The notes under the pieces were generated by a model. The model was not told the origin of the DNA. It was given only the letters and a program-made list of their open reading frames with translations, and did no database searches. A stretch of 64,000 nt of DNA, taken from Arthrobacter sp. N199823. GTDB lineage: Bacteria; Actinomycetota; Actinomycetes; Actinomycetales; Micrococcaceae. Shown here piece by piece: positions 8,982 through 18,057 of this stretch. Location of the stretch: NCBI RefSeq assembly GCF_002929705.1, contig NZ_PJIN01000003.1, positions 310,001-374,000 of the forward strand, read 5' to 3'. The number at the start of each line of letters is the position of its first letter. Position 1 is the stretch's first letter. Position numbers and translations under genes: made by a program.

Positions 8982-9635
8982 TTAGTCGCGACGGACGTGC
9001 AGGATGCGCCGAGCAGCCCAACTGCGCGATGCCAGCGGAGCATGCCAGCCGTAATGCAGACTTAATAGGCGCAGGAGGAAAACTGCGACGGCGGCAACGG
9101 TGCCAGTGATGAGGTTCAACCAGCCCGCGTGCCACAGCACAGCGGTGAGGGCGGCGCCAACCAGCGCCGGGATCGCGTACAGGTCCGTAGGATCAAACAC
9201 TTTGGGCACTTCATTGGCTGTGATGTCACGCAAAATGCCGCCACCCACCGCCGTAGTGACGCCCAGGAGTACCGCGGCCACGGGGTTCATCCCGGCGCCG
9301 AGGGCTTTGAGGGTGCCAGTGATGCAAAACAAAGCCAGCCCGCCGGCGTCGAACATCAGCAGTAAGCGCCCACTTCGCTGGACGTTGCGGACCATGAAAT
9401 ACACCAAGGCCGCAGCAAAGAGCGGCGGCAGCAGATACTCCGGATTCAGGAACGCGGCAGGTGGACCGTCGTTCAGGACGATGTCCCGGACCACACCGCC
9501 GCCCAGGCCAACCATGCATGCCAGCAGCACCGAGCCGACCAGGTCGAACCCCTTTCTGGCGGCGAGTAGACTGCCCGAGACGGCGAAGAAAAAGACGCCC
9601 AAGAGATCAAGAGCGAGCGGTAGATCAATGGTCAT
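8982..9635 (-). CDS. Trimeric intracellular cation (TRIC) channel family protein
   Basis: A 217-residue integral membrane protein with seven predicted helices and an internal duplication. The two repeats carry the glycine motif before a basic-acidic pair: MVGLGGGVVRDIVLNDGPP near residue 40 and TTAVGGGILRDITANEVP near residue 125. This is the UPF0126/YicG family, whose bacterial members are structurally TRIC-like cation channels. It is divergent from the ABC exporter at 9767, with 131 bp between. The physiological ion is not known from sequence. Confidence 0.9.
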   Translation of the reverse strand: MTIDLPLALDLLGVFFFAVSGSLLAARKGFDLVGSVLLACMVGLGGGVVRDIVLNDGPPAAFLNPEYLLPPLFAAALVYFMVRNVQRSGRLLLMFDAGGLALFCITGTLKALGAGMNPVAAVLLGVTTAVGGGILRDITANEVPKVFDPTDLYAIPALVGAALTAVLWHAGWLNLITGTVAAVAVFLLRLLSLHYGWHAPLASRSWAARRILHVRRD

Positions 9636-9766
9636 GGAAGCAATCTTTGCGTGGAGGCTTTGCGTGGAGGGAGGGAACAGTAAGTCAGCGCCAGCGTACC
9701 GTGTCGGGGCAAAATATCGGCAAATTTCTTGGCGTCATCGGGTTGGTTTGTGACTACGCTGAGGGA

Positions 9767-10810
9767 ATGAGCCGCGTCCAGCCATTGATTCATGTTCAGG
9801 ACTTCCAGATGCACTTCGGTGCGAAAAAAGTCATCGAAGGGCTCTCCTTCGACGTAGCACGCGGGGAGACGTTTGGGTTTTTGGGCAGTAACGGCAGTGG
9901 AAAAACGACGACGATCAGGGCTTTGCTGGGCATCTACCGTCCCACCTCGGGAACCCTGGAGATTAACGGCAGGGTGTTCAGTGACGACTTTGGCGCCCGG
10001 CTGGGCTACCTGCCAGAAGAGCGCGGCTTGTACAAAAAAGAGTCGGTGTTGGATGTCATGAGCTACTTTGGGCGGCTCAAGGGCTTGTCCAAAAAGGATG
10101 CCCAGGCCTTTTCAAGGGACTATCTGGACAGGGTTGACCTCGCCGACAAAGCCGATGTGCGCGTGGACAAGCTCTCCGGCGGCGAACAACAAAAAGTTCA
10201 GTTGGGCGTGACCATCATGAATGATCCGGAGCTGCTGATCCTCGATGAACCCACCAAAGGCTTTGACCCGGTGAACAGGCGCCTCCTCATGGACATCATC
10301 GAGGAACGCAAGGAGGCAGGGGCCACTGTCATGATGATCACCCACCAGATGGAAGAAGTGGAACGGCTCTGTGACAGGATCGTCCTGCTCAAGGACGGCA
10401 AAGCCGAGGCCTACGGAACCATTGGCCAGGTTCAGAACCAGTTTGGTGGCCGGACCATCAGGCTCAAGTATTCCGGGGCCCTGCCGCCCTCGCCGCACTA
10501 TGACATCACTCTGCAGGAAACCAATTACGCCGAGCTGTCACTAGATGATTCCGTGGATGAGTCTGCCGTGCTGAAGGACCTGGTACTTGCCGGAGTGGTG
10601 GTGCGAGGCTTCGTAGCGGCCAAACGCAGCCTGGAGGACATCTTCATTCAGGTCTACGGCGAAGTGCCGGGTGACGACGGCTCGCCACCCGGCGACGCGT
10701 CAGGTCTAGGACTAGGAACAGGCCCCGGGGCTGTACCCCCGCGCGGGGCCAAGCGGCTCGCCGCCCGCGGCCTACGCCGGAAGGGAAATGGGCCGGATGG
10801 CACGCCATAA
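9767..10810 (+). CDS. ABC-2 type transporter ATP-binding protein (NatA-like)
   Basis: ATPase of a two-gene ABC-2 exporter. Walker A is GSNGSGKTTT (residues about 41-50), the signature is LSGGEQQKV, Walker B is ELLILDEPTKGFDP, and the H-loop is MMITHQMEE. The C-terminal 100 residues after the ATPase contain SLEDIFIQVYGEVPG, as in NatA-like exporters. The ATG at 9767 (MSRVQPLIHV) starts just before the nucleotide-binding fold. The long upstream open frame is not needed. The C-terminal Gly/Pro/Arg-rich tail overlaps the permease start by 23 bases. The substrate is unknown; sodium export or drug efflux are family options. Confidence 0.9.
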   Translation: MSRVQPLIHVQDFQMHFGAKKVIEGLSFDVARGETFGFLGSNGSGKTTTIRALLGIYRPTSGTLEINGRVFSDDFGARLGYLPEERGLYKKESVLDVMSYFGRLKGLSKKDAQAFSRDYLDRVDLADKADVRVDKLSGGEQQKVQLGVTIMNDPELLILDEPTKGFDPVNRRLLMDIIEERKEAGATVMMITHQMEEVERLCDRIVLLKDGKAEAYGTIGQVQNQFGGRTIRLKYSGALPPSPHYDITLQETNYAELSLDDSVDESAVLKDLVLAGVVVRGFVAAKRSLEDIFIQVYGEVPGDDGSPPGDASGLGLGTGPGAVPPRGAKRLAARGLRRKGNGPDGTP

Positions 10811-12017
10811 TTTGGGCACGGTAGTGCAGTTTGAATTCATTCGGACCGTGAAGAAGCGGCGGTTCTGGATCGCCACTTTGGCCATCCCGGTGTTGTTGGG
10901 GATTGTTTTTGCCTTGGTGTTTGCCAGCAATTCCAGCACGCAGCAGCGTTCGGATGAGCAGAAGAACCAAACGCTGGCCTTTAGCTACTCAGATGCCTCC
11001 GGACTCATTGATCCGGCCCTAGCCAAAGCCATGGGTGGCACCGTCGAGAAGGACCCAGGGACCGCCGTCGAACGTGTCAGGGAGGGCACACTCAACGCGT
11101 TCTTTAGCTTTCCGGCCAGCATCGGCAAGGAGCCGGTGAGTGTTTACGGGGCGGATCAGGGTATTTTCGAGAACGGTACGTATGACGCCGTGGCCAAACA
11201 GCTGGTGGTGCTTTCCGCTGCGCAAAAGGTGGGTTCTGCGGAGCTGACAGAGGCCGTGCAGGGCAATTTCACCACAGACCTGCAGACCTTCAAGGACGGC
11301 CAAATATCCGGCGGATTGGAAACCGTGGTGCCGCCATTGCTGTTCCTGGTGTTGTTTTACGTGGTGATCATCCTGCTGGCCAACCAAATGCTCGCCTCCA
11401 CGTTGGAGGAGAAGGAAAACCGGGTCACGGAGATGATCCTGACAACCTTGAACCCCACAACGCTGGTGGTGGGCAAGGTCATCTCGCTGTTCCTCGTGGG
11501 TGCGGTGCAGGCGCTGGTGTTTGCTTCGCCCATGGTGCTGGGGTACCTGTTCTTCCGCAAGCAGCTCGCCATCCCGGACTTTGACCTCTCCAACCTGCAA
11601 TTCCAGTTCCTGCCCATGCTCATTGGGGGTCTCTTGTTTGTGGGTGGCTTCATCCTGTTCACGGGCGTGCTGGTGGGAATCGGGGCTGTCATGCCCACAG
11701 CCAAAGATGCCAGCACGGTGTTCGCCCCGGTCATGATCATGATGTTCATCCCGTTTTATATTGTGACCATGGTGGTGAGTGACCCCGGCTCGCTGATCGT
11801 AAAAATATTTACCTTCTTCCCCTTCACAGCGCCTATTACGGCCATGTTGCGCAACGCCTTCGGCTCACTCAGCGGTGCCTCTGCGGCCATTGTGATTGTT
11901 GAACTGTTCGTGTTTGGGTTCGTGGCCCTGCGCGTCGCGGTGCACTTGTTCCGCTACGGATCCATTGAATATTCGCGCAAGCTCTCCCTACGCACCGCCT
12001 TCGCTAGGAAGCCTTGA
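10788..12017 (+). CDS. ABC-2 type transporter permease (NatB-like)
   Basis: Membrane partner of the preceding ATPase (409 aa). A first membrane segment lies at residues 20-38. A long extracytoplasmic domain follows (about residues 40-180). The C-terminal block has five or six helices containing NQMLASTLEEKENRVTEMILTT, the cytoplasmic motif typical of NatB/YhaP-like permeases. It overlaps the ATPase gene by 23 bases and overlaps the MFS gene downstream by four bases (TTGA). The three genes are therefore probably one transcript. Confidence 0.9.
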   Translation: MGRMARHNLGTVVQFEFIRTVKKRRFWIATLAIPVLLGIVFALVFASNSSTQQRSDEQKNQTLAFSYSDASGLIDPALAKAMGGTVEKDPGTAVERVREGTLNAFFSFPASIGKEPVSVYGADQGIFENGTYDAVAKQLVVLSAAQKVGSAELTEAVQGNFTTDLQTFKDGQISGGLETVVPPLLFLVLFYVVIILLANQMLASTLEEKENRVTEMILTTLNPTTLVVGKVISLFLVGAVQALVFASPMVLGYLFFRKQLAIPDFDLSNLQFQFLPMLIGGLLFVGGFILFTGVLVGIGAVMPTAKDASTVFAPVMIMMFIPFYIVTMVVSDPGSLIVKIFTFFPFTAPITAMLRNAFGSLSGASAAIVIVELFVFGFVALRVAVHLFRYGSIEYSRKLSLRTAFARKP

Positions 12018-13537
12018 ACCGCGTGCAGAGCGTGCCGGGGCGAGTGTTGTGGGTGGCCATCCTCGCCTCCTTTGTAGCATTCCTTGACGGCGCCATTGTC
12101 AACGTCGCCCTGCCCGCCATGACCCGCGAGCTGGGCGGCGGCATCACCACACAGCAGTGGGTGGTGGACGCCTACCTTCTGGCTCTGGGATCGCTCATTC
12201 TGATCGCAGGCTCCCTGTCCGACACCTTCGGCCGCATCCGGATCCTCCGCGCCGGCCTGCTGATCTTCGGGGCCGCGTCATTAGCCTGCGCCGTCGCCCC
12301 AAGTGCCCTGCTGCTCATTGTGGCTCGAGGTATCCAAGGTGCCGGGGCCGCGCTACTAGTGCCCAGCTCGCTCGCGCTCATCACCTCAACTTTCCGGGGA
12401 CCCGCGCAGGGCAAAGCCATCGGCTCGTGGACGGCCTGGACTGGAACCGCATTTCTGGCCGGGCCGTTGATAGGCGGACTCCTGGTGGACTACGGCAACT
12501 GGCGGCTGATCTTCGCCATCAACGTCATCCCCATTGCCGCCACCCTGTTCCTGCTGAAGGGGCTTGCCATCCCTCCCGCACGGCTTCCCGTACTTTCCCC
12601 CGTGAAGCACGACGCCGGAACCACCTCCCTGCCCGCGGCACCTGTTGCTCCTTCCGTCACCGCCGAGCCCGGCGCCCGAGCAAGCGCGCCCGTCTCAGTG
12701 GCGCCGACCGCGGCACGGGTCGATGTCATCGGGGCTGTTCTGGCCGCCGTCGGACTGGCCGGGACGGTTATTGCCCTGATTGAACAGGAGCGGCTGGGGT
12801 GGGGGAGTGCACTGGTGTTTGGGCCGTTTGTGCTGGGGATTGTTGCGCTGGTGGCGTTCCTCTGGTGGGAGTACAGCACCCCTGCACCCATGATGCCGCT
12901 GGGGCTGTTCCGGATCCGAAACTTCGGCGTGGGTAATATTGCCACCACCTTTATCTACGCAGGGTTGTCGTTGGGGCAGCTACTGGTCGTGCTGTTCTTG
13001 CAGGAAATTGCCGGGTTCACGGCGGCCCAGGCGGGGCTGGCATCACTTCCAGTGGCTGTGATCTCGCTGCTTCTGGCTGGGCCGTTTGGAACGCTCGCCG
13101 GCAAATACGGACCCCGACTATTCATGGCACTGGGACCACTAGTGGCTGGCGTGGGGTACGCGATGATGGCATCGGCGGCGGAACCTTTCAATTTTTGGTT
13201 ACAGATTCTGCCCGGACAGCTGGTGTTTGCCGTGGGGCTGTCCATAACAGTTGCGCCTTTGACGGCGGCCATTCTCGGGGCGGTTCCGGCGGGGCAGAGC
13301 GGAATTGGATCGGCCATCAATAATGCCGTTTCACGTGTGGCTGGGCTCATCGCCGTGGCGCTCGCGGGCGTGCTGCTTGGCGGCGTGCTGGATTACGCAT
13401 CATTCCGTCGGGTCATGGTCATTACGGCGCTGCTGTTCTTGGTGGGCAGCGTGGTTTCGGCGCTAGGGATCAGCAATGCAGAGGCGCGGCGGCAGCGCGG
13501 CGGTGCGGAGACCGGGCCCGCGGTGGCTGATGATTGA
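12014..13537 (+). CDS. MFS transporter, DHA2 (14-helix) drug efflux type
   Basis: A 507-residue major facilitator of the EmrB/QacA (DHA2) group. It has the N-terminal FLDGAIVNVALPAM (motif D1-like), then SLSDTFGRIRILRAG (motif A: GxLaDrxGRrr). Helix 5 contains WTAWTGTAFLAGPLIGGLL (motif C, exporter signature). A hydrophilic Pro/Ala-rich insert of about 45 residues (around 190-235) splits the halves. The start TTG 12014 overlaps the upstream permease stop, so coupling with the ABC exporter is likely. The substrate is unknown; proton-driven export of a small toxic compound is inferred. Confidence 0.88.
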   Translation: MNRVQSVPGRVLWVAILASFVAFLDGAIVNVALPAMTRELGGGITTQQWVVDAYLLALGSLILIAGSLSDTFGRIRILRAGLLIFGAASLACAVAPSALLLIVARGIQGAGAALLVPSSLALITSTFRGPAQGKAIGSWTAWTGTAFLAGPLIGGLLVDYGNWRLIFAINVIPIAATLFLLKGLAIPPARLPVLSPVKHDAGTTSLPAAPVAPSVTAEPGARASAPVSVAPTAARVDVIGAVLAAVGLAGTVIALIEQERLGWGSALVFGPFVLGIVALVAFLWWEYSTPAPMMPLGLFRIRNFGVGNIATTFIYAGLSLGQLLVVLFLQEIAGFTAAQAGLASLPVAVISLLLAGPFGTLAGKYGPRLFMALGPLVAGVGYAMMASAAEPFNFWLQILPGQLVFAVGLSITVAPLTAAILGAVPAGQSGIGSAINNAVSRVAGLIAVALAGVLLGGVLDYASFRRVMVITALLFLVGSVVSALGISNAEARRQRGGAETGPAVADD

Positions 13538-13539
13538 TC

Positions 13540-13575
13540 GGGGACGGGGACGGGGACGGGGACGGGGACGGGGAC
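13540..13575. repeat. Hexanucleotide microsatellite (GGGGAC)6
   Basis: Six exact tandem copies of GGGGAC begin two bases after the MFS stop codon, followed by a degenerate CGAGACCGGG. It is non-coding as placed. Such runs can slip during replication, so copy number may vary between strains. Confidence 0.9.
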
Positions 13576-13690
13576 CGAGACCGGGCTCGGGGCTGCCAGC
13601 CCAGCGGACTCTTGACGCAATATCGGTGCCCGGACAGCTACTCCGCTGACGTACATTGGCTGTGAAGAATTCTTGGGAAAGGACCCAAAC

Positions 13691-14383
13691 ATGGAGCATG
13701 AAACCGTGATGATTGCCTGCGCCCACGGCACGAATAACGCCGAAGGCCAGCGACGCATCAGCCAACTCAGGGCGGATATTGCTTTGTTACGTCCGGGGTT
13801 GACGGTGCTGGAGGCGTATGTTGACGTGCAGGAACCGGCTCTGCCAGAAGTGGTGGCCGGGCTGGCCGCGCACGTGCACGCCGTGGTGGTTCCGCTGCTG
13901 TTGACCGTGGGCTTCCACGTTCAGGTGGACATTGCTGACGCCGTGGCCAGCCGGTCAAACACCTGGGCCGCCGCGCCGCTGGGACCCGATCCGCGGCTGG
14001 CCAAACTACTCGATGAGCGGATCGGTACGCTCCCTGCGGGGTGGGGCATTGTGTTGGCCGCGGCAGGTTCCTCACGCCCCGAAGCCGCCGAACCGATTGA
14101 GGTCCTGGCCGCCGATCTTGCTGTCCGCCGCCCAGAGCGGATTCTTGCCGCTTATGGCGCCAGCGCCCGGCCAACGGTTCCGGACGCCGTGGCACAATTG
14201 CAAGCTGGCGGCGCCGCAGGGGTGGCCGTGGCCTCCTATTTGCTGGCCCCAGGCTACTTCCACGACCAGTTGTCATTGGCGGGCGCTGACCGGGTTGCCC
14301 CACCGTTGCTGCCCTCCAAGCTTCTGGCGGAACTGGCGCTGGAACACTTTGACGCGGCGCTCCTGCGCAACGTTGCGCCGTAA
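13691..14383 (+). CDS. Sirohydrochlorin chelatase family protein (CbiX/SirB-like)
   Basis: Inserts a metal into sirohydrochlorin; here probably iron, for siroheme. The 230-residue protein has two CbiX-like halves. The N-terminus VMIACAHGTNNAEGQRRI carries the conserved His of the active site. AVVVPLLLTVGFHVQVDI carries the second His-containing metal site motif, and GVAVASYLLAPGYFHDQL is its counterpart in the second half. The ATG at 13691 follows the ribosome site AAAGGA, which excludes the upstream TTG. It lies 240 bp before sulfite reductase, a siroheme enzyme, which fits an iron chelatase role. CysG at 40922 would supply the substrate. Confidence 0.85.
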   Translation: MEHETVMIACAHGTNNAEGQRRISQLRADIALLRPGLTVLEAYVDVQEPALPEVVAGLAAHVHAVVVPLLLTVGFHVQVDIADAVASRSNTWAAAPLGPDPRLAKLLDERIGTLPAGWGIVLAAAGSSRPEAAEPIEVLAADLAVRRPERILAAYGASARPTVPDAVAQLQAGGAAGVAVASYLLAPGYFHDQLSLAGADRVAPPLLPSKLLAELALEHFDAALLRNVAP

Positions 14384-14439
14384 CGGTGCACTGCAGAAGT
14401 GGCGCACTGTTGTGCAGTAACAGTGCGCAGGATTAAACA

Positions 14440-14487
14440 GCACGACGCCGGACCCGCGCACCTAGGTGGGCGGGTCCGGCGTCGTGC
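14440..14487. terminator. Strong hairpin between chelatase and sulfite reductase genes
   Basis: A perfect 18-bp inverted repeat (14440-14457 and 14470-14487) with a 12-base loop. The sequence after it is not T-rich. It probably ends the chelatase transcript and isolates the sulfite reductase promoter. Confidence 0.75.
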
Positions 14488-14544
14488 CCGGCAGTGACAC
14501 TTCCCGCGGAGGTGCCAAGCACACCCCGGTGCGAAATGGGTGGG

Positions 14545-14617
14545 TGTGACGAAATGTTGCCCAAGGTGAAGCAGCGTTGCATGAGTGATTGGTGAGGGAA
14601 CAGGGTCGATCTACGCT
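14545..14617 (+). promoter_or_regulatory. Candidate sulfur-regulated leaderless promoter of sulfite reductase
   Basis: A -35 TTGGTG (14589-14594), a 17-base spacer and a -10 TACGCT (14612-14617). The ATG follows 7 bases later, as expected for a leaderless mRNA. Upstream, GTGA at 14546 and at 14566, with GTTG between at 14556, lie 43, 33 and 23 bases before the -35. The same arrangement occurs before three other sulfur genes in this window (37365, 38595, 40841). Confidence 0.6.
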
Positions 14618-14624
14618 CGTTCTC

Positions 14625-16394
14625 ATGACACAGACAGCTCTAGCCGGAGCGAACGCCTCTGGCACTGCGGCCGCAACAAGTTCCGCCGAGGCACCCGCCA
14701 AGCGAACCGTTCGGGCCCGCCCAGCCGCCAAACCCCACGGCCAGTGGAAGGTTGATGGCACCGCGCCGCTGAATCCCAATGAGGTGTGGAAGCAAGAAGA
14801 CGGTGGGCTGAGTGTCCGCGAACGGATCGAGACCATCTACGCCGCCGGTGGCTTCGACAGCATCGAGAAGACAGATCTGCACGGCCGTTTCCGTTGGTGG
14901 GGGCTGTACACCCAGCGCAAGCAGGGGATTGACGGCGGCAAGACAGCCACCCTGGAACCCCATGAGCTTGAAGACAAGTACTTCATGCTCCGGGTCCGCA
15001 TCGACGGTGGGTCTCTGACCACGGAGCAACTGCGCGTCATCGGACAGATTTCCACTGAATTTGGCCGCGACACCGCGGACCTGACGGATCGCCAGAACGT
15101 CCAGCTGCACTGGGTGCGCGTCGAGGACGTCCCGGAGATCTGGAACCGACTCGAGGCAGCGGGACTGTCCACAACCGAGGCCTGCGGTGACGTGCCCCGT
15201 GTCATCCTGGGTTCCCCTGTGGCCGGCATTGCCAAGGACGAGATCATCGATCCCACCCCTTTGATCAAGGAGGTCAGCGCCCGGTTCATTGGCGATCCGG
15301 AACTGGCTAACCTGCCCCGCAAATTCAAGACTGCCATCACCGGGCACCCCTCGCAGGACGTGGTCCACGAGATCAACGACTTCGCCCTGGTTGGCGTGGT
15401 GCACCCCGAACTTGGCGCCGGCTACGACCTTTGGGTGGGTGGCGGCTTGTCCACCAACCCGCGCCTGGCCGAGCGCCTCGGCGTCTTCGTGTCCCCCGAG
15501 GTTGCGGCCGAGGTGTGGCTGGGCGTCACCAGCATCTTCCGCGACTACGGCTACCGCCGCATGCGCACCAAGGCCCGACTGAAGTTCCTGCTGGCCGACT
15601 GGGGACCGGCCAAGTTCCGCCAGATTCTGGAGGACGAGTACCTCGGTCACAAGCTGCCCGACGGCGAGCCCGCGCCCAAGCCCACCTCGCCCGGTGATCA
15701 CATCGGCGTGCACGAGCAGAAGGACGGCAAGTTCTTCATTGGCGTCGCACCTACTGTGGGCCGGGTTTCGGGGTCCACATTGACCGCGCTGGCCGATGCC
15801 CTTGAGGCCCATGGTTCCTTCCGCCTCCGCACCACCCCGCACCAGAAGCTCGTCATCCTCGACGTGCCCAAGGAACAGGTGGAACCGCTCATCACGGTGC
15901 TGGATGGATTGGGGCTCTCCGCCCGCCCGTCGCTGTTCCGCCGCTCCACCATTGCTTGCACGGGCATCGAATACTGCAAGCTAGCCATCGTGAACACCAA
16001 GGACACCGCGGCCACGGCCATCAGCGAACTGGAAACACGCATCGCTGATCTGGTGGATACCGGCGTTCTGACCCAGCCGATCGCGTTGAACATCAACGGC
16101 TGCCCCAACTCCTGCGCCCGCATCCAGACCGCGGACATCGGCCTGAAGGGCATGATGCTTCCCACGGACGACGGCGGCACCGCCCCCGGATTCCAGGTCC
16201 ACCTAGGTGGCGGGCTGGCCACCGACAACCGCGTTGAGGCAGGCCTGGGCCGCACCATCCGCGGCTTGAAGGTCACCGCCGCAGAGCTGCCCGACTATGT
16301 GGAGCGTGTTGTCCGCCAGTACGTTGGTGCCCGCACCGACGGTGAAACGTTCGCCGAGTTCGCCCACCGTGCCGATGAGGAGTTGCTGAAATGA
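14625..16394 (+). CDS. sir: Ferredoxin-type sulfite (or nitrite) reductase
   Basis: Siroheme and [4Fe-4S] enzyme reducing sulfite to sulfide. The 589-residue protein has two ferredoxin-like half-domains; in the first, GLYTQRKQGIDGGKTATLEPHELEDKY is interrupted by a typical loop. The four cluster/siroheme cysteines are C445, C451 (TIACTGIEYC), C493 and C497 (NGCPNSC). The operon with cysH, cysD and cysN identifies it as sulfite rather than nitrite reductase. Electrons probably come from ferredoxin. The ATG at 14625 is preferred over the upstream TTG/GTG because a promoter places the transcript start there. It overlaps cysH by four bases. Confidence 0.93.
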   Translation: MTQTALAGANASGTAAATSSAEAPAKRTVRARPAAKPHGQWKVDGTAPLNPNEVWKQEDGGLSVRERIETIYAAGGFDSIEKTDLHGRFRWWGLYTQRKQGIDGGKTATLEPHELEDKYFMLRVRIDGGSLTTEQLRVIGQISTEFGRDTADLTDRQNVQLHWVRVEDVPEIWNRLEAAGLSTTEACGDVPRVILGSPVAGIAKDEIIDPTPLIKEVSARFIGDPELANLPRKFKTAITGHPSQDVVHEINDFALVGVVHPELGAGYDLWVGGGLSTNPRLAERLGVFVSPEVAAEVWLGVTSIFRDYGYRRMRTKARLKFLLADWGPAKFRQILEDEYLGHKLPDGEPAPKPTSPGDHIGVHEQKDGKFFIGVAPTVGRVSGSTLTALADALEAHGSFRLRTTPHQKLVILDVPKEQVEPLITVLDGLGLSARPSLFRRSTIACTGIEYCKLAIVNTKDTAATAISELETRIADLVDTGVLTQPIALNINGCPNSCARIQTADIGLKGMMLPTDDGGTAPGFQVHLGGGLATDNRVEAGLGRTIRGLKVTAAELPDYVERVVRQYVGARTDGETFAEFAHRADEELLK

Positions 16395-17104
16395 CCGTCA
16401 CAACGCTTCGTTCGCATGACGAGCTCAAGGCCATCGCCGAGGCAGGCGCAGCCGAGCTGGCCTGGGACGCGTCAGCTCAGGAGGTCATCGCCTGGGTGTC
16501 GCGCAACTTCGAAACTGGCGCGGCCGCCGTCGCCTGTTCCATGGCCGACGCCGTGCTGCCGGCGCTGGTTGCCGATCAGCTGCCCGGTGTGGACGTGTTG
16601 TTCCTGGACACGGGTTACCACTTCCCCGAAACTTACGCCACGCGCAACGAGGTGGCGGAGAACCTGCGGGTCAACATTGTGGACGTGCTGCCGGTGAACA
16701 CCGTTGCAGAGCAAGATTCGCTGCTGGGCAAGAACTTGTTTGCCAGCGACCCTGCCCAGTGCTGCGCACTGCGAAAGGTTGAACCGCTGAGCCGGTCCCT
16801 CTCTGGCTACGAGGTGTGGTTCACCGGAGTTCGCCGCGACGAGGCCCCCACGCGCACCGACACTCCGTTGGTGGTGTGGGATGAAAAGAACGGCCTGGTC
16901 AAGGTCAATCCCGTGGCCACCTGGACGTACGAGGAGCTGATCAGCTACTCGGATGACAACCTTTTGCCCGTGAACCCCCTGCTCAGCCAGGGTTACCCGT
17001 CCATCGGCTGCGCACCCTGCACCAACAAAGTGGCCCCCGGCGCCGACCCCAGGAGCGGCCGCTGGGCCGGAACCTCCAAGACAGAATGCGGACTACACGT
17101 ATGA
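16391..17104 (+). CDS. cysH: Adenylylsulfate (APS) reductase
   Basis: Reduces activated sulfate to sulfite. The 237-residue protein has the PAPS-reductase fold with LFLDTGYHFPETY and the catalytic C-terminal cysteine in ECGLHV (C233). It also has the two cysteine pairs C124-C125 (QCCALRK) and C207/C210 (GCAPC), which bind a [4Fe-4S] cluster. That cluster marks the APS-using type; E. coli-type PAPS reductases lack it. No APS kinase (cysC) is present here, in line with that. It overlaps sir and cysD by four bases each (ATGA). Confidence 0.94.
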   Translation: MTVTTLRSHDELKAIAEAGAAELAWDASAQEVIAWVSRNFETGAAAVACSMADAVLPALVADQLPGVDVLFLDTGYHFPETYATRNEVAENLRVNIVDVLPVNTVAEQDSLLGKNLFASDPAQCCALRKVEPLSRSLSGYEVWFTGVRRDEAPTRTDTPLVVWDEKNGLVKVNPVATWTYEELISYSDDNLLPVNPLLSQGYPSIGCAPCTNKVAPGADPRSGRWAGTSKTECGLHV

Positions 17105-18057
17105 GCACCCAAATTACAGACACAACGATCGACCTGGCCGAGGCGGCAATCGGCGAGCAGGCCGCCGAGCTGAACTCCCTGGACCTGCTCGAATCCGAGG
17201 CCATCCACATCATCCGTGAGGTGGTGGCCGAGTTTGAGCGCCCCGCGCTGCTGTTTTCCGGCGGCAAGGACTCCGTGGTCATGCTGCATCTGGCCACGAA
17301 GGCCTTCTGGCCTGGCAAGGTTCCCTTCCCCGTGCTGCACGTGGACACCGGTCACAACTTCCCGGAGGTCATCGACTTCCGCGACCGCACGGTTGAGCGT
17401 TTGGGGCTGCGCCTCGAGGTGGGCTCCGTGCAGGAATTCATCGACTCCGGCGAACTATCTGAACGTGCCGACGGCACCCGCAACCCGCTGCAGACCGTGC
17501 CGTTGCTGGACGCGATTGCTAAGAACAAGTTCGACGCCGTCTTTGGCGGCGGCCGCCGTGACGAGGACAAGGCCCGCGCCAAGGAGCGCATCTTGAGCCT
17601 CCGTGACGAGTTTGGCCAGTGGGATCCGCGCAACCAGCGCCCCGAGCTGTGGAACCTGTACAACGGCCGGCATACGGTGGGCCAGCATGTGCGTGCGTTC
17701 CCCATCAGCAACTGGACCGAGCTGGACATCTGGCGCTACATTGCCCGCGAAAACATTGAACTGCCGGGCCTGTACTACGCCCACGACCGCGAAGTGTATG
17801 AGCGCGATGGGATGTGGCGTGCCGTGGGCCCGGTTTCCGAACCGCGCCCGGATGAGGAAGTCATCATCAAGCAGGTCCGCTACCGCACCGTGGGCGACAT
17901 GTCCTGCACGGGCGCCGTGGCCTCCAACGCAACAACTGTCCACGACGTAGTACGCGAAGTTGCCGCCTCCACCCTGACAGAACGTGGCGCCACCCGGGCC
18001 GATGACCGCATCTCCGAGGCAGCCATGGAAGACCGCAAGAAAGACGGCTACTTCTAA
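17101..18057 (+). CDS. cysD: Sulfate adenylyltransferase subunit 2
   Basis: Small catalytic subunit of ATP sulfurylase, forming APS from ATP and sulfate. The 318-residue protein has the PP-loop LLFSGGKDSVVMLHLA, then VLHVDTGHNFPEVIDFRD and VFGGGRRDEDKARAKERILSLRD. The C-terminus AMEDRKKDGYF is typical of CysD. The ATG 17101 overlaps the cysH stop. The frame extending upstream to 17086 is not needed. The stop overlaps the cysN start (TAATG), which implies tight 1:1 coupling. Confidence 0.96.
   Translation: MSTQITDTTIDLAEAAIGEQAAELNSLDLLESEAIHIIREVVAEFERPALLFSGGKDSVVMLHLATKAFWPGKVPFPVLHVDTGHNFPEVIDFRDRTVERLGLRLEVGSVQEFIDSGELSERADGTRNPLQTVPLLDAIAKNKFDAVFGGGRRDEDKARAKERILSLRDEFGQWDPRNQRPELWNLYNGRHTVGQHVRAFPISNWTELDIWRYIARENIELPGLYYAHDREVYERDGMWRAVGPVSEPRPDEEVIIKQVRYRTVGDMSCTGAVASNATTVHDVVREVAASTLTERGATRADDRISEAAMEDRKKDGYF

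Noticed and set aside
14640-15842. A 400-codon frame opposite sulfite reductase
   Set aside because: It is antisense to an unmistakable siroheme enzyme and carries no recognisable domain.
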